NCBI GenBank assembly: GCA_016195405.1
Contig: JACPZP010000108.1
Span: 1 to 54,347, forward strand
Direction of reading: 5' to 3'
Origin: Planctomycetota bacterium
GTDB lineage: Bacteria > Planctomycetota > Planctomycetia > Gemmatales > Gemmataceae
Length of the DNA stretch: 54,347 nt
This document shows positions 16,068-24,834 of this stretch, one piece after another. Under the pieces are notes generated by a model, which was given only the letters and a program-made list of their open reading frames with translations, was not told the origin of the DNA and searched no databases. Position numbers and translations under genes: made by a program. Position 1 is the stretch's first letter. Every line of letters begins with the position of its first letter.

Positions 16068-17368
16068 AAGTTCTCGTCATCGGCAAAGGCGGCCGCGAAC
16101 ATGCCCTCGTCTGGAAACTCGCCCAGTCGCCGCGCGTCGATCAAGTCTTCTGCGCTCCCGGAAACGCCGGAACCGCTCTGGACGGAGCGAACGTCGGTAT
16201 CGAAACCAAGGATTTCGATGGCCTGATCCGCTTCGCCAAGAAAGAAACGATCGGCCTTACGGTCGTGGGTCCGGAAGATCCGCTCGCCAAAGGCATCGTG
16301 GATGCTTTTCAAAAGGCCGGTTTGAAGATTTTCGGACCGAGCAAAGCGGCCGCTCAAATCGAGGCCAGCAAAGTCTTCGCCAAGAAGTTGATGCGCGACG
16401 CCGACGTGCCGACGGCCGAGTTCCGCGTCTTCGATCATCCCGATCCTGCCCGACTTTATGTGCAGACGCGCGAATATCCCGTCGTCGTCAAAGCAGACGG
16501 CTTGGCGGCGGGTAAGGGCGTGCTGGTCTGCAGCACGACCGAGGACGCGATGGCCGCGATCGAGCGCATCATGGTCCGCGAGGAATTCGGCCTGGCCGCC
16601 GGCAGGCAGATCATCATCGAAAAACGACTCGACGGCCAAGAACTCAGCGTGCAAGCGCTCGTTGCGGGTCGGGTGATCGTTCCGCTGGCGGCGGCACAAG
16701 ACCACAAGCGCGCCTTCGACGGCGACACCGGCCCCAACACCGGCGGCATGGGCGCATACAGCCCTGCCCCATTGGCTACGCCGGAGCTATTGCAGGAGAT
16801 CGAGTCGCAAGCCCTGGTGCCGACGGTCCATGCCATGAAGCGGCGGCGCGTGCCGTTCCGCGGCGTGCTCTATGCCGGCGTGATGGCCACCAACCAGGGA
16901 ACGCGCATCTTGGAGTACAACTGCCGTCTCGGCGACCCGGAGACGCAGCCATTGTTCATGCGGCTCAAAACCGACCTCTTCGAGTTGCTCGAAGCCGCCG
17001 TGGAGGACCGTCTCGACGATTTTGCTGAAGGGAACTTGCGGTGGGACGACCGGCCGGCGGTCTGCGTCGTGATGGCTAGCGGCGGCTATCCTGGGGCGTT
17101 TTCGCGCGGCAAAGTCGTCCTCGGCCTGGACGAGGCGGCGAAGGTACCGGATGTCAAGGTATTCCACGCCGGGACCAAGCGCGACAGCAACAATCTCACG
17201 ATCACCGACGGCGGCCGCGTCCTCGGCGTCACCGCTCTGGGCGACACACTAGCCGCCGCGAAACGGAAAGCGTATGAGGCGGCGGCGAAAATTCACTTCC
17301 AAGGCGCGTTCTATCGCAAGGACATCGGCGATCGCGCGCTCCAATCTGGCGAAGGAGATGCACCATGA
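16064..17368 (+). CDS. purD: phosphoribosylamine-glycine ligase
   Basis: 434 residues. Catalyses ATP-dependent formation of GAR from phosphoribosylamine and glycine, step 2 of purine synthesis. Full-length ATP-grasp protein: MKVLVIGKGGREHALVWKL at the start, APGNAGT, VVGPEDPLAKGIVDAF, GPSKAAAQIEASKVFAK, PVVVKADGLAAGKGV, DGDTGPNTGGMGAYSPAP, and LEYNCRLGDPETQPL. The start overlaps the preceding redoxin fusion gene and the TGA overlaps the next ATG, so all three are likely co-transcribed although functionally unrelated. purQ lies 20 kb away, so purine genes are scattered as is usual in planctomycetes. Confidence 0.97.
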   Translation: MKVLVIGKGGREHALVWKLAQSPRVDQVFCAPGNAGTALDGANVGIETKDFDGLIRFAKKETIGLTVVGPEDPLAKGIVDAFQKAGLKIFGPSKAAAQIEASKVFAKKLMRDADVPTAEFRVFDHPDPARLYVQTREYPVVVKADGLAAGKGVLVCSTTEDAMAAIERIMVREEFGLAAGRQIIIEKRLDGQELSVQALVAGRVIVPLAAAQDHKRAFDGDTGPNTGGMGAYSPAPLATPELLQEIESQALVPTVHAMKRRRVPFRGVLYAGVMATNQGTRILEYNCRLGDPETQPLFMRLKTDLFELLEAAVEDRLDDFAEGNLRWDDRPAVCVVMASGGYPGAFSRGKVVLGLDEAAKVPDVKVFHAGTKRDSNNLTITDGGRVLGVTALGDTLAAAKRKAYEAAAKIHFQGAFYRKDIGDRALQSGEGDAP

Positions 17369-18342
17369 CTTGGATCAACGAGAAACGAAGCTGGTTGGGA
17401 GCATTCGCAATCGTACTCGGGCTTGCGGCTGCCCTTGTTTTAGCGACGCAACCCGAGACCCGTGTGCACGCTCAGGGCGCCGGCAAGAAGGGCCAGAAGA
17501 AAGGCGATCCAAAAAGCGCCGCCAAGGAAGACCAATCTCCCGACCGGGATGCCATCAAGAAATCTGTGCAAAGCTTTATTGTCGCCGTTGAGCGCGGCGA
17601 CGCCAAGGCGCTGGCGGCTCAATGGACGGAAAACGGCGAGTACATTTCCGACGATGGAACCGTCCTCCGCGGCCGCGATTCGATTGAAAAGGAATACGCG
17701 GCGCAGTTCGCCAAGAAGGGGTCCAAGGTGAAGCTCGAAGTCGACGTGGATTCGATTCGATTTCCGTCCAAGGACACCGCCATCGAAGAAGGATACTTCA
17801 CCGCCCAACGCGGCGATAACCCCTCGACGACGTCCAAGTACTCCGTTCTGCACGTTCGCGAGGGAGGCAAGTGGCTGATGGCCGTTGTCCGCGAGTGGCC
17901 CAACGACGGTGCTTCGATCCGCGACCTCGATTGGCTGATCGGCGCCTGGGAGGCCAAGCGTGCCGATGCGGAGGTCCATTCCACCTATGAATGGTGGGGC
18001 AACAAGACCTTCATTCGCGTCCACTTCACCATCAAGAAGAAAGAGCAAACGACCACGGGATTTCAGATGATTGCCCGCGATGCCGCCACGGGGCAGCTCC
18101 GGTCGTGGGCGTTCGACGTCGACGGCAGCTTCGGCGAGGCGACCTGGGAGCGCGAAGGCAAAAAGTGGGTTCAGGACTCGGCGGGAGTGCTTTCCGATGG
18201 CCGCACCATGAGCGCCACCAACATCATTACCCGGCTAGACAGCGACGCCTTCACGTTCCAGTCGGTGCAGCGCAGCGTCGGCGGCGAATCGCTTCCAGAC
18301 ATCCCGCCGGTCCGCGTCAGCCGAGTCAAAAGCAAAGAGTGA
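17365..18342 (+). CDS. exported SnoaL/DUF4440-like protein
   Basis: 325 residues. N-terminal anchor or signal (SWLGAFAIVLGLAAALVLATQ), a Lys-rich spacer, then an NTF2/SnoaL-like domain (about 55-175: AIKKSVQSFIVAVERGDAKALAAQW, GEYISDDGTVLRGRDSIE, KYSVLHVREGGKWLMAVVRE). The second half (DLDWLIGAWEAKRADAEV to the end) is a lipocalin-like strand-rich domain seen in similar SgcJ/EcaC-type proteins. Its ATG overlaps the purD stop. The ligand is unknown. Confidence 0.8.
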   Translation: MTWINEKRSWLGAFAIVLGLAAALVLATQPETRVHAQGAGKKGQKKGDPKSAAKEDQSPDRDAIKKSVQSFIVAVERGDAKALAAQWTENGEYISDDGTVLRGRDSIEKEYAAQFAKKGSKVKLEVDVDSIRFPSKDTAIEEGYFTAQRGDNPSTTSKYSVLHVREGGKWLMAVVREWPNDGASIRDLDWLIGAWEAKRADAEVHSTYEWWGNKTFIRVHFTIKKKEQTTTGFQMIARDAATGQLRSWAFDVDGSFGEATWEREGKKWVQDSAGVLSDGRTMSATNIITRLDSDAFTFQSVQRSVGGESLPDIPPVRVSRVKSKE

Positions 18343-18385
18343 TGTCGACTGAAACAGATCGATTCCAGCGCGGAGATTGTTGGCC

Positions 18386-19723
18386 ATGAGAAGAATCATC
18401 ATCGTTATTGCGATAATTGGGCTTTCGTTTACCCTAACGGATTCGGAATCCGTCGCTGGGCGGCGCGGTGGCGGCGGCCGGGGCGGCGGCGGCAGAGGAG
18501 GCTTCTCCGGTGGGAGCGGCTCCGGAGGCGGCGGAGTCGTCAATTCCTACGGCGGCGGCGCCGGCTCGCGCAGCAGCACGCCCATCGACGGCCCGCGCGG
18601 CGGGTCCGGGACGGCCGGCTCCGGCGGGGGCAGCTACACCACCAAAGGCGGCTCGACGATCGATTACAAGGCCGCCGGCGCAGGCGGCACCACGGCCGGC
18701 GGCGTCTCCGGCGGCAAATATGTCGGCGGCATTCAAGTCACCACGCCGGGCGGCAAAGAAGTCACTCGAGTCGGCAAAGGCGGCGGCGCGGTCGGACCGG
18801 AGGGGAATGCAATTGCCGGCAAGTCGGGTGTCACGGTCGGAACCGGCCCGGAGGGGTCTTTCGCAACCAAATACAAGGGCGGCGTCGCCGTTGGCCCGCA
18901 AGGCGCGGTCGCCGGCAGTTCCAAAGCCGGCATTGCGACCGGACCGGAAGGCACGGTTGCGGGCGCGACGCGCGCCGGCGCCGCGGTCGGCCCTTACGGA
19001 GCGGTGGCGGGCCGCACCACGGTTGCCGCCGGAGCAGGCGGAACGTATTACCGGTCGGCCACCGCCATCCGCGGACAGGGCGTTTATGTCCGTCAAGGGG
19101 TCGTCAACTATCCCTGTTTTCGTCCGGGATGGTACGCGCAGTATCCCGGCGCTTGGTTCGCGGCCGGCTGGGCTGCCGGCGCCGTGTGGCACGCCGCCAC
19201 GTGGGGGACTTGCGCCAGCTACTGCGGCTGTTCCGAGGCGCCCGTCTACTACGACTACGGCACCAACGTCGTGTACGAAGACGATGGTGTCTACGTCGAC
19301 GGCGAAAAGACGGCCAGCACCGAACAGTATGCCCAGCAAGCCACCGCGCTTGCCGACGCCGGCCGAGATGCAAAGGCGTCGAAAGAAGGTGAATGGCTGC
19401 CTTTGGGCGTGTTCGCCATGGTCCAGGGTGACGAGAAATCGTCCAATCACCTATTCCAGTTGAGCGTCAACAAGGACGGCGTCATTCGCGGCAATTACTA
19501 TGACGCGGTGACCGATTCCACATCCTTGGTGTACGGCTCCGTGGACAAGAAGACTCAAAGGGCGGCATGGACCGTCGGCGACCGTAAGACACCGGTCTAT
19601 GAAGTGGGATTCGCCAATCTGACCAAGGACGATAGCACCATGCTGGTCCATTATGGAACGGATCGCACGCAGCAGTTCACACTGATTCGAATCGAGAAGC
19701 CGGAGGACGAGAAAACGGAATAA
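18386..19723 (+). CDS. Gly-rich exported surface protein
   Basis: 445 residues from ATG 18386. Signal peptide (IIIVIAIIGLSFTLTDSESVAG), then an extreme Gly/Arg/Ser stretch (GRRGGGGRGGGGRGG). Next comes a repeat region where G-P-x-G alternates with VAG or AVG (VGPEGNAIAGKSG, TGPEGSFATKYKGG, VGPQGAVAGSSKAG, TGPEGTVAGATRAG, VGPYGAVAGRT). A Trp/Tyr/Cys block follows (FRPGWYAQYPGAWFAAGWAAG, CASYCGC), then an acidic hinge and a beta-rich C-terminal domain of about 110 residues. The layout fits the planctomycete proteins annotated as protocadherin-like. Cell-surface location is inferred. Confidence 0.75.
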   Translation: MRRIIIVIAIIGLSFTLTDSESVAGRRGGGGRGGGGRGGFSGGSGSGGGGVVNSYGGGAGSRSSTPIDGPRGGSGTAGSGGGSYTTKGGSTIDYKAAGAGGTTAGGVSGGKYVGGIQVTTPGGKEVTRVGKGGGAVGPEGNAIAGKSGVTVGTGPEGSFATKYKGGVAVGPQGAVAGSSKAGIATGPEGTVAGATRAGAAVGPYGAVAGRTTVAAGAGGTYYRSATAIRGQGVYVRQGVVNYPCFRPGWYAQYPGAWFAAGWAAGAVWHAATWGTCASYCGCSEAPVYYDYGTNVVYEDDGVYVDGEKTASTEQYAQQATALADAGRDAKASKEGEWLPLGVFAMVQGDEKSSNHLFQLSVNKDGVIRGNYYDAVTDSTSLVYGSVDKKTQRAAWTVGDRKTPVYEVGFANLTKDDSTMLVHYGTDRTQQFTLIRIEKPEDEKTE

Positions 19724-19730
19724 GAGTTAG

Positions 19731-20498
19731 CTATTTCTGCATGCCGCGCAGGAGTCGCTCCAGCGGTTCCTGGCTCACGCGGATCAAGCCTTGTTGCGGC
19801 TGATTGAGATCGAGCGTCACCCAGACGATCATGCACAGCAGCCCAACAAACGCGATGGTGGCGGCCGGGTGTGTCTTTCCGGTTGCGCCCTGCTGCCAGC
19901 CAACCAACACCACGGCGATGACCGCTGACAGTGACAAAAGCAGCACGATGCTGGGCGGCAACCGGTCCCGCGCCGCCGCGAGCCGAGACGCATGATTGCT
20001 GGTGAGGTTGTTGAACGTGTTGACGAGGGGATTCGCAATGGGTGTTGCCGCGTCGACCGCCTCGCCGACCAGCGCCTGCATCCGATCGTGCATTTTCTGC
20101 ATTTCCGCAAGCTTCGTATCCAAATCGGATTCCGGAATGGGCGCGCGTGCTGCATTGAGGCGAGACTCGGCATAGGCGCGAATCACGTTTTGAAGCTTTT
20201 CGCGGACGGGTTCCTTGAGCAGCGACGCACAAGTGTAGAAGTCACCGATGGAGTTGCTGTCGGCGACCGCGCTAAGCCGGCGCTGATCGTGCTTACCCAG
20301 CGAAAGGGAAAATGTGAACGCCAAGAGAAGCCCAAGGATGGCCAGACTCGCATCGTTCAGCTTCGTTCCCGGCTCATCGCTTCCGGCCGCGCCCGCTCGT
20401 CGCGCGCTCCACCAGCCGACACTCCAGCCGGCAAGCAGCAGGGCGGCTAAGAGCGCCGCGGTGGTCCAGGCGCTCCATTGCGCAAATACGTCGCTCAT
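19731..20498 (-). CDS. bestrophin-like DUF4239 membrane protein
   Basis: 255 residues from ATG 20498 (an in-frame GTG at 20528 is possible). Two N-terminal membrane helices (about 8-30 and 50-65, ILGLLLAFTFSLSLG), a cytoplasmic helical middle (RRLSAVADSNSIGDFYTCASLL, YAESRLNAARA), and two C-terminal helices (IVLLLSLSAVIAVVLVGW and AATIAFVGLLCMIVWVTLDL). The motif NDASLAILGLLLAFTFSLSL plus HDQRR is typical of DUF4239/bestrophin-like proteins, some of which are ion channels; function here is unproven. Convergent with the Gly-rich gene, only 7 bp apart. Confidence 0.75.
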   Translation of the reverse strand: MSDVFAQWSAWTTAALLAALLLAGWSVGWWSARRAGAAGSDEPGTKLNDASLAILGLLLAFTFSLSLGKHDQRRLSAVADSNSIGDFYTCASLLKEPVREKLQNVIRAYAESRLNAARAPIPESDLDTKLAEMQKMHDRMQALVGEAVDAATPIANPLVNTFNNLTSNHASRLAAARDRLPPSIVLLLSLSAVIAVVLVGWQQGATGKTHPAATIAFVGLLCMIVWVTLDLNQPQQGLIRVSQEPLERLLRGMQK

Positions 20499-20728
20499 GC
20501 CGAGGTTCCCAGGAATATCCGTCGGCACGCAGACACGATCTTCGATGCGCCGACTCGTAGGAACAATTATTTCCTTATACTCGGCCTTCGCGGATCAGGA
20601 ATTGAAGGGAAGCCGGGCGCGCGGCGGCGACATTCGCAAAAAAAGTAGGAAATTGCTTGCCTTTGCGCCTGCACTCGTTTTCAATAGCATAGTCTCACAA
20701 TAAACATCCCATTTCCCCGCAGTCATAC

Positions 20729-22036
20729 ATGAATACCATGTGCCGTACCAGCGCCGTCCTAGCTTGTGGGTATTTCGTCCTCTGTCTCCACGCGAGTGCG
20801 CTTCCCGTAAGTGCGGGCGAGGGCGAAAAGGAAATAGCCAGGGTCAATGCCGTATTCGGCGGCTTGGTCAAAAAGGACAAAAGCCGCTGGCAGGCCGTCA
20901 AGGCGGGCGACACGATCTCGGCCGGAACCCTATTGGTGGCTTTACCTAAGTCAGAAATCACCACCGCGAACGGCGCGATCCACCTTTCCATGTTGGCCGA
21001 CATCGGCCAGCGCGGCCCCTTTCCCGTGCTTGAATCAGCAGTGGTCCTGAATCACGCCAAGGACGCCGACCTGGAGTTAACCTTTGACCGCGGTCTAATC
21101 ATTCTGACCAATCACAAGAAAGAGGGCGCGGCCAAGGTTCGCCTCAAAATCCGCGGCGAGACTTGGGAAGTGACTCTTCAGGAACCTAGGACCTCGGTCG
21201 GTCTGGAGATCTTCAGCCGGCATTCGCCCGGAATGCCCAGCAGCTTGGACAAAAAAGGCTCCGAAGACGAGGTGCCCTCCACGGACGTGCTGATGCTCGT
21301 GCTGCACGGCCGGGCCCTTCTCGACGCTGGAGATCATGCTGTCGGCTTGCAGGCGCCCCCCGGCCTGGCCCGGGTGCATTGGGAAAACGGCGCGAAAAAG
21401 TTCGCGGTTCAGAGGCTGGAAAAACTCCCCGAAATCCTCATTAAGCCCTTCGACGATAAAGAAGCCAAGGCGTTCAAGGATATTTGCCTTTGCACGAAGA
21501 AACTAGGCGCCGAAGAAATCGCCTCAGTCATAGATGATTTGCTGAAATCGGAGAACAAGACCGACCGGCTTGTCGGCGCCACCTGGGCCGGGGCTGTGGA
21601 CGATTTGCCGCGCCTGATGAGCGCGCTCGCCGACGCCAAGCATGCGGATACCCGCGAACACGCGGTAATCGTACTGCGGAATTGGCTTGGCCGCTCACCC
21701 GAGCAGGTGCGGGCGCTTTATGACTCGCTGATCAAGGAAAAAAAGGCATCGCCCGCGCAAGCGAAAAACGTCATTCATTTGTTGCTCGGCTTTACCGACG
21801 AAGAACGAGGCCAGCCGGATACGTACCAGATGCTCATCCATCTCCTAAATCACAGCGCCCTGCCGGTGCGCGAGTTGGCCCGCTGGCACTTGGTCCGCCT
21901 CGCCCCGACGGGTCGCGACATTCCCTTTGACGCAGGCGCCGCCGCCGAGGAACGCGGCCGAGGCGTCGCCCGCTGGCAAGCTCTGATTCCTGAAGGCAAG
22001 CTGCCTCCCGCGCGCAAGACTCCGGACAAGAATTGA
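20729..22036 (+). CDS. exported FecR-like / HEAT-type protein
   Basis: 435 residues. Signal peptide (VLACGYFVLCLHASALPVSAG). Residues about 30-160 form a FecR-like beta region (WQAVKAGDTISAGTLLVALPKSEI, NGAIHLSML, LELTFDRGLIILTN). The second half is helical and repeat-like (VGATWAGAVDDLPRLMSAL, REHAVIVLRNWLGRSPEQV, PVRELARWHLVRLAP), resembling HEAT repeats. It is the first of three plus-strand exported proteins. Probably a periplasmic binding or scaffold protein; no enzymatic motif seen. Confidence 0.7.
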   Translation: MNTMCRTSAVLACGYFVLCLHASALPVSAGEGEKEIARVNAVFGGLVKKDKSRWQAVKAGDTISAGTLLVALPKSEITTANGAIHLSMLADIGQRGPFPVLESAVVLNHAKDADLELTFDRGLIILTNHKKEGAAKVRLKIRGETWEVTLQEPRTSVGLEIFSRHSPGMPSSLDKKGSEDEVPSTDVLMLVLHGRALLDAGDHAVGLQAPPGLARVHWENGAKKFAVQRLEKLPEILIKPFDDKEAKAFKDICLCTKKLGAEEIASVIDDLLKSENKTDRLVGATWAGAVDDLPRLMSALADAKHADTREHAVIVLRNWLGRSPEQVRALYDSLIKEKKASPAQAKNVIHLLLGFTDEERGQPDTYQMLIHLLNHSALPVRELARWHLVRLAPTGRDIPFDAGAAAEERGRGVARWQALIPEGKLPPARKTPDKN

Positions 22037-22082
22037 CAGGCGGCTCCCACTTAGACCAAATGAACTTCATCAAGGATTTGCC

Positions 22083-23138
22083 ATGAAATCGCTTTTCTCC
22101 AATTACCCCACGTGGCTTTGGGGCGCTCTCGCCCTTGTGCTTGCGCCGAGCGCGGCCTGGGCGCAGTATCCGCCGCCCTACAACCCGTATTATCCGGTGC
22201 AGACCTACGGTCCGATCGGCAATCAACTCATGGGCCAGGCATCCGTCATCAGCGCCACAGGCGGCTTGTACAAGGACCAGGAGCAGGCACGCATCCTTCG
22301 CCAACAAGCGGATCAGGCCAAAATCGAAACCAAGAAAAAGTCCTTCGATGAAATGATGTATGAAAAGGCCATGACGCCGACTTTCACCGAGGAAATGAAC
22401 AAGAACCAGTCCATGATCCTTCGGCGAATCATGACGAATGCAACCGACGTCGAGATCATCAAGGGCGAGGCCCAGAACATCATTCTCCCAACCCTGGTGC
22501 GCGTAGCCGTGAGAGGCGCCTACGGTCCGCCTGTCCCTTTAGATCCCGAGATGCTCCAACATATCAACGTGACTGGCAGTGTCGCGGACGGCGGCACCGG
22601 CGTGGGGATGCTCAAGAACGGCGGCGCCAATTTGACCTGGCCGATGTCCATTGTCGACACGCCCACTCAGAAACAACTGGCTGCAATCATTCCCACCGCG
22701 GTCACCGAGGTCAAGACGGGCGGACAGCTCAAGCTCGACACCTATAAGAAGATGAACGCGACCATGGACAAACTGTACGATGAAGTGAAAAAGATGTTTC
22801 ACAAGGAACAGATCGACGGCGGACAATACCTAAACACCACGCGGTTCCTCGACAGCTTGAAGGGGTCACTTAAGATCCTCAGCACGCCAAGCGCCGCGCT
22901 TTATTTCAATGGCGACTACTCGCCCAAGGGCAGCACGGTCCGGGAATTGGTCGACTATATGTCCGATAAGGGACTGCGGTTCGGTCCGTGCAATCCAGGA
23001 TTTGAGGCGCCTTACTTCGCCTTATACAACGCCATGGTCGCGTATGCATCGGGGCACGGCGAAGATCCTTCCGGGTTCGTCAACCTAAACGCCGCAAAGT
23101 ATCCGCAAAAGGGGGGTTGGAAGAGCGTATATCGATAA
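22083..23138 (+). CDS. exported protein of unknown function
   Basis: 351 residues. Signal peptide ending AAWAQ, then a Pro/Tyr-rich segment (YPPPYNPYYPVQTYGP). The rest is mostly helical and Lys-rich (ARILRQQADQAKIETKKKSF, EMMYEKAMTPTFTEEMNKNQ, MDKLYDEVKKMFHKEQI) with a conserved-looking end (VRELVDYMSDKGLRFGP, YFALYNAMVAYASG). No family was recognised, but similar proteins are common in Gemmataceae. Starts 47 bp after the previous gene and ends at a strong terminator. Confidence 0.7.
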   Translation: MKSLFSNYPTWLWGALALVLAPSAAWAQYPPPYNPYYPVQTYGPIGNQLMGQASVISATGGLYKDQEQARILRQQADQAKIETKKKSFDEMMYEKAMTPTFTEEMNKNQSMILRRIMTNATDVEIIKGEAQNIILPTLVRVAVRGAYGPPVPLDPEMLQHINVTGSVADGGTGVGMLKNGGANLTWPMSIVDTPTQKQLAAIIPTAVTEVKTGGQLKLDTYKKMNATMDKLYDEVKKMFHKEQIDGGQYLNTTRFLDSLKGSLKILSTPSAALYFNGDYSPKGSTVRELVDYMSDKGLRFGPCNPGFEAPYFALYNAMVAYASGHGEDPSGFVNLNAAKYPQKGGWKSVYR

Positions 23139-23147
23139 GAAAATGGC

Positions 23148-23170
23148 GCGCGTCCTCCGACGCGCTTTTT
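23148..23170 (+). terminator. rho-independent terminator
   Basis: GCGCGTC-CTCC-GACGCGC is a perfect 7-bp GC stem with a 4-nt loop followed by TTTTT, 10 bp after the stop of the preceding gene. The clearest intrinsic terminator in the window. Confidence 0.9.
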
Positions 23171-23209
23171 GCCTGCGAAATCCTTTTATTCAATCCAAGG
23201 AATTGAACC

Positions 23210-24031
23210 ATGTTGAAGTTCTGTGCCACGCTGCTCGCTTTTGCGGCATGCGCCGTAGCGGCTCTCGCCGGCGGCGACGGGTCTCTCGAAATCAAGAATG
23301 TCCGGGCCACGTATGGCTACCTGGGCGCCACGCGTCCGGCGGGCGGAGTCCACCCGGGTGAAACTGTCTTCTTCACTTTCGACGTGCTCAACTTGAAGCT
23401 CGATGAGAACGCCCGGGCTTCCTATTCGATGGCGGTGGAGGTTCTCGACAACAAGAACAACACCGTCTTTCGACTCGGTCCACGCAACGCGATCGCGCAG
23501 AATTTCCTCGGCGGCAATTCGCTGCCCTCCAGCGCCCATATCGATATTCCCTACGACACGCCGCCCGGCGAGTATCTCTTCCGCGTCACCGTCCAGGACC
23601 GCAGCACCAAAAAGCAAGCGACTTTCGAGCGCAAGGCCAAACTTCTGGAACACGACTTTGCCCTCATCAACGTGGGCACCTACGCCGATCGCGAGGCGCG
23701 CGTCCCCTCGTCGCCCATCGGAGTTCTGGGCGAGACCATTTTCGTCAACTTCGCGGCTCTGGATTTCGGTCGCGACAAGAAAAACGGCCAACCCGACCTC
23801 GACGTCACCATGCGGATTCTTGACGACAAGGGCCAAGCGACTTTTCCCAAGCCGCTTCAAGGCAACGTCAGCAAGGATGTACCGGAATCGGCCAAGATCG
23901 TGCCGCTGCAGTTCGCCTTAACCGTAAACCGGACCGGCAACTTCACCATCGAGCTGGAGGCGATCTGCAAGGTCTGCGGGAAGAAGTCGAAAGTGACCCT
24001 GCCCTTGAAAGTGGTCTCGTTGAACAACTAA
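23210..24031 (+). CDS. exported beta-sandwich protein of unknown function
   Basis: 273 residues. Signal peptide (FCATLLAFAACAVAALAGG). Two Ig-like strand-rich halves follow: GGVHPGETVFFTFDVLNLKL ... PPGEYLFRVTVQDRSTKKQATF, then VLGETIFVNFAALDFGRD ... RTGNFTIELEAICKVCGKKSKVTLPLKVV. The terminal CxxC (KVCGKK preceded by Cys) may form a disulfide. Lies after a terminator, so probably has its own promoter. Function unknown; binding or structural role inferred. Confidence 0.7.
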   Translation: MLKFCATLLAFAACAVAALAGGDGSLEIKNVRATYGYLGATRPAGGVHPGETVFFTFDVLNLKLDENARASYSMAVEVLDNKNNTVFRLGPRNAIAQNFLGGNSLPSSAHIDIPYDTPPGEYLFRVTVQDRSTKKQATFERKAKLLEHDFALINVGTYADREARVPSSPIGVLGETIFVNFAALDFGRDKKNGQPDLDVTMRILDDKGQATFPKPLQGNVSKDVPESAKIVPLQFALTVNRTGNFTIELEAICKVCGKKSKVTLPLKVVSLNN

Positions 24032-24058
24032 GCCCGAAGCGCTAGCGAGGATTCCGGG
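24030..24058. repeat. dispersed-type GC hairpin between convergent genes
   Basis: GCCCGAAGCGCTAGCGAGG followed by ATTCCGGG. CCCGAA/TTCCGGG pair imperfectly around the palindrome GCTAGC. This motif type recurs in planctomycete intergenic DNA; here it separates convergent genes 33 bp apart and could end transcription. Confidence 0.5.
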
Positions 24059-24063
24059 TCGGA

Positions 24064-24684
24064 CTACATGCAATTCTTCAACCTGCGGATGATTTCCTGT
24101 TCCAAGGCTTCGTCGCGGCCCCGGTAAATCCAGCCGGAATCAAAGAACGTGGCGTCGATGACCTCGAACTGGCGCTCGACGTTGTTGTCGTTGCGGAAGA
24201 TGGCGCCGCCAACGGTGGAACGCAGCGGGCGAGGCAGATCCTCCTGTTCCTTGCGCGCAATCACTTCGATGAAGAAGCCGCCGCTGTCGGCAGGCTGGAT
24301 TTGCACGGAGACGCGATGCCGATACGTTTGCGTCGTCGCTAGCACGCGCTCGCGAAAGTTTGGACTGCCCGGCTTCAGGATGAGAAAGAGCCCCGGGGCG
24401 ATGCGCGGTAAACAGTCGATAGCGCCCGAATAACGGTTGGTTTCATAGATCTCGAAGCCGAAGTCGCCGAGGACGCCAAGACAGCCCTCGAAAACCTTGC
24501 CGTACGACTCAGGGCCCAGCGGAACAAAAAGGGGATTGCGATCGACGACGTAAGGCGCCCCGGCGGGAACCACGGGAGTAAGCTCAGCCATCTCCAGGTC
24601 GGAACGAAAGACGCCGCAACCCGCCGACGCCCAAAGAGGAGCCAGCGCGATCCAGACTGCCCAATGCTTGCGCAATCCGCCCAT
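24064..24684 (-). CDS. lipoprotein of unknown function
   Basis: 206 residues from ATG 24684 (MGGLRKHWAVWIALAPLW), with lipobox SAGC: Cys is lipidated and the protein is membrane-tethered. The mature part has strands (LGDFGFEIYETNRYSGAIDC, TYRHRVSVQIQPADSGGFFIEV) and ends EQEIIRRLKN. An upstream in-frame ATG would place 17 residues before the signal and is rejected. The pattern matches planctomycete lipoproteins without assigned role. Confidence 0.75.
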   Translation of the reverse strand: MGGLRKHWAVWIALAPLWASAGCGVFRSDLEMAELTPVVPAGAPYVVDRNPLFVPLGPESYGKVFEGCLGVLGDFGFEIYETNRYSGAIDCLPRIAPGLFLILKPGSPNFRERVLATTQTYRHRVSVQIQPADSGGFFIEVIARKEQEDLPRPLRSTVGGAIFRNDNNVERQFEVIDATFFDSGWIYRGRDEALEQEIIRRLKNCM

Positions 24685-24834
24685 GTTGCTGCACGCCCCC
24701 GGCGCCTTTCTAAGGCGCACGAATTCCCGGTCCACGATGCGCGTATCTTCCCATGAAGGCCGGGCCTTATCGCAGACGACCGCGAATGTTGCAATACCAA
24801 TACTCGCACTATCAGACCCAGAAGGATTAGATCC

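Noticed and set aside
18434..19450. 338-codon minus-strand frame rich in Ala/Arg/Gly
   Set aside because: Complement of the Gly-rich surface protein gene; composition is a mirror effect.
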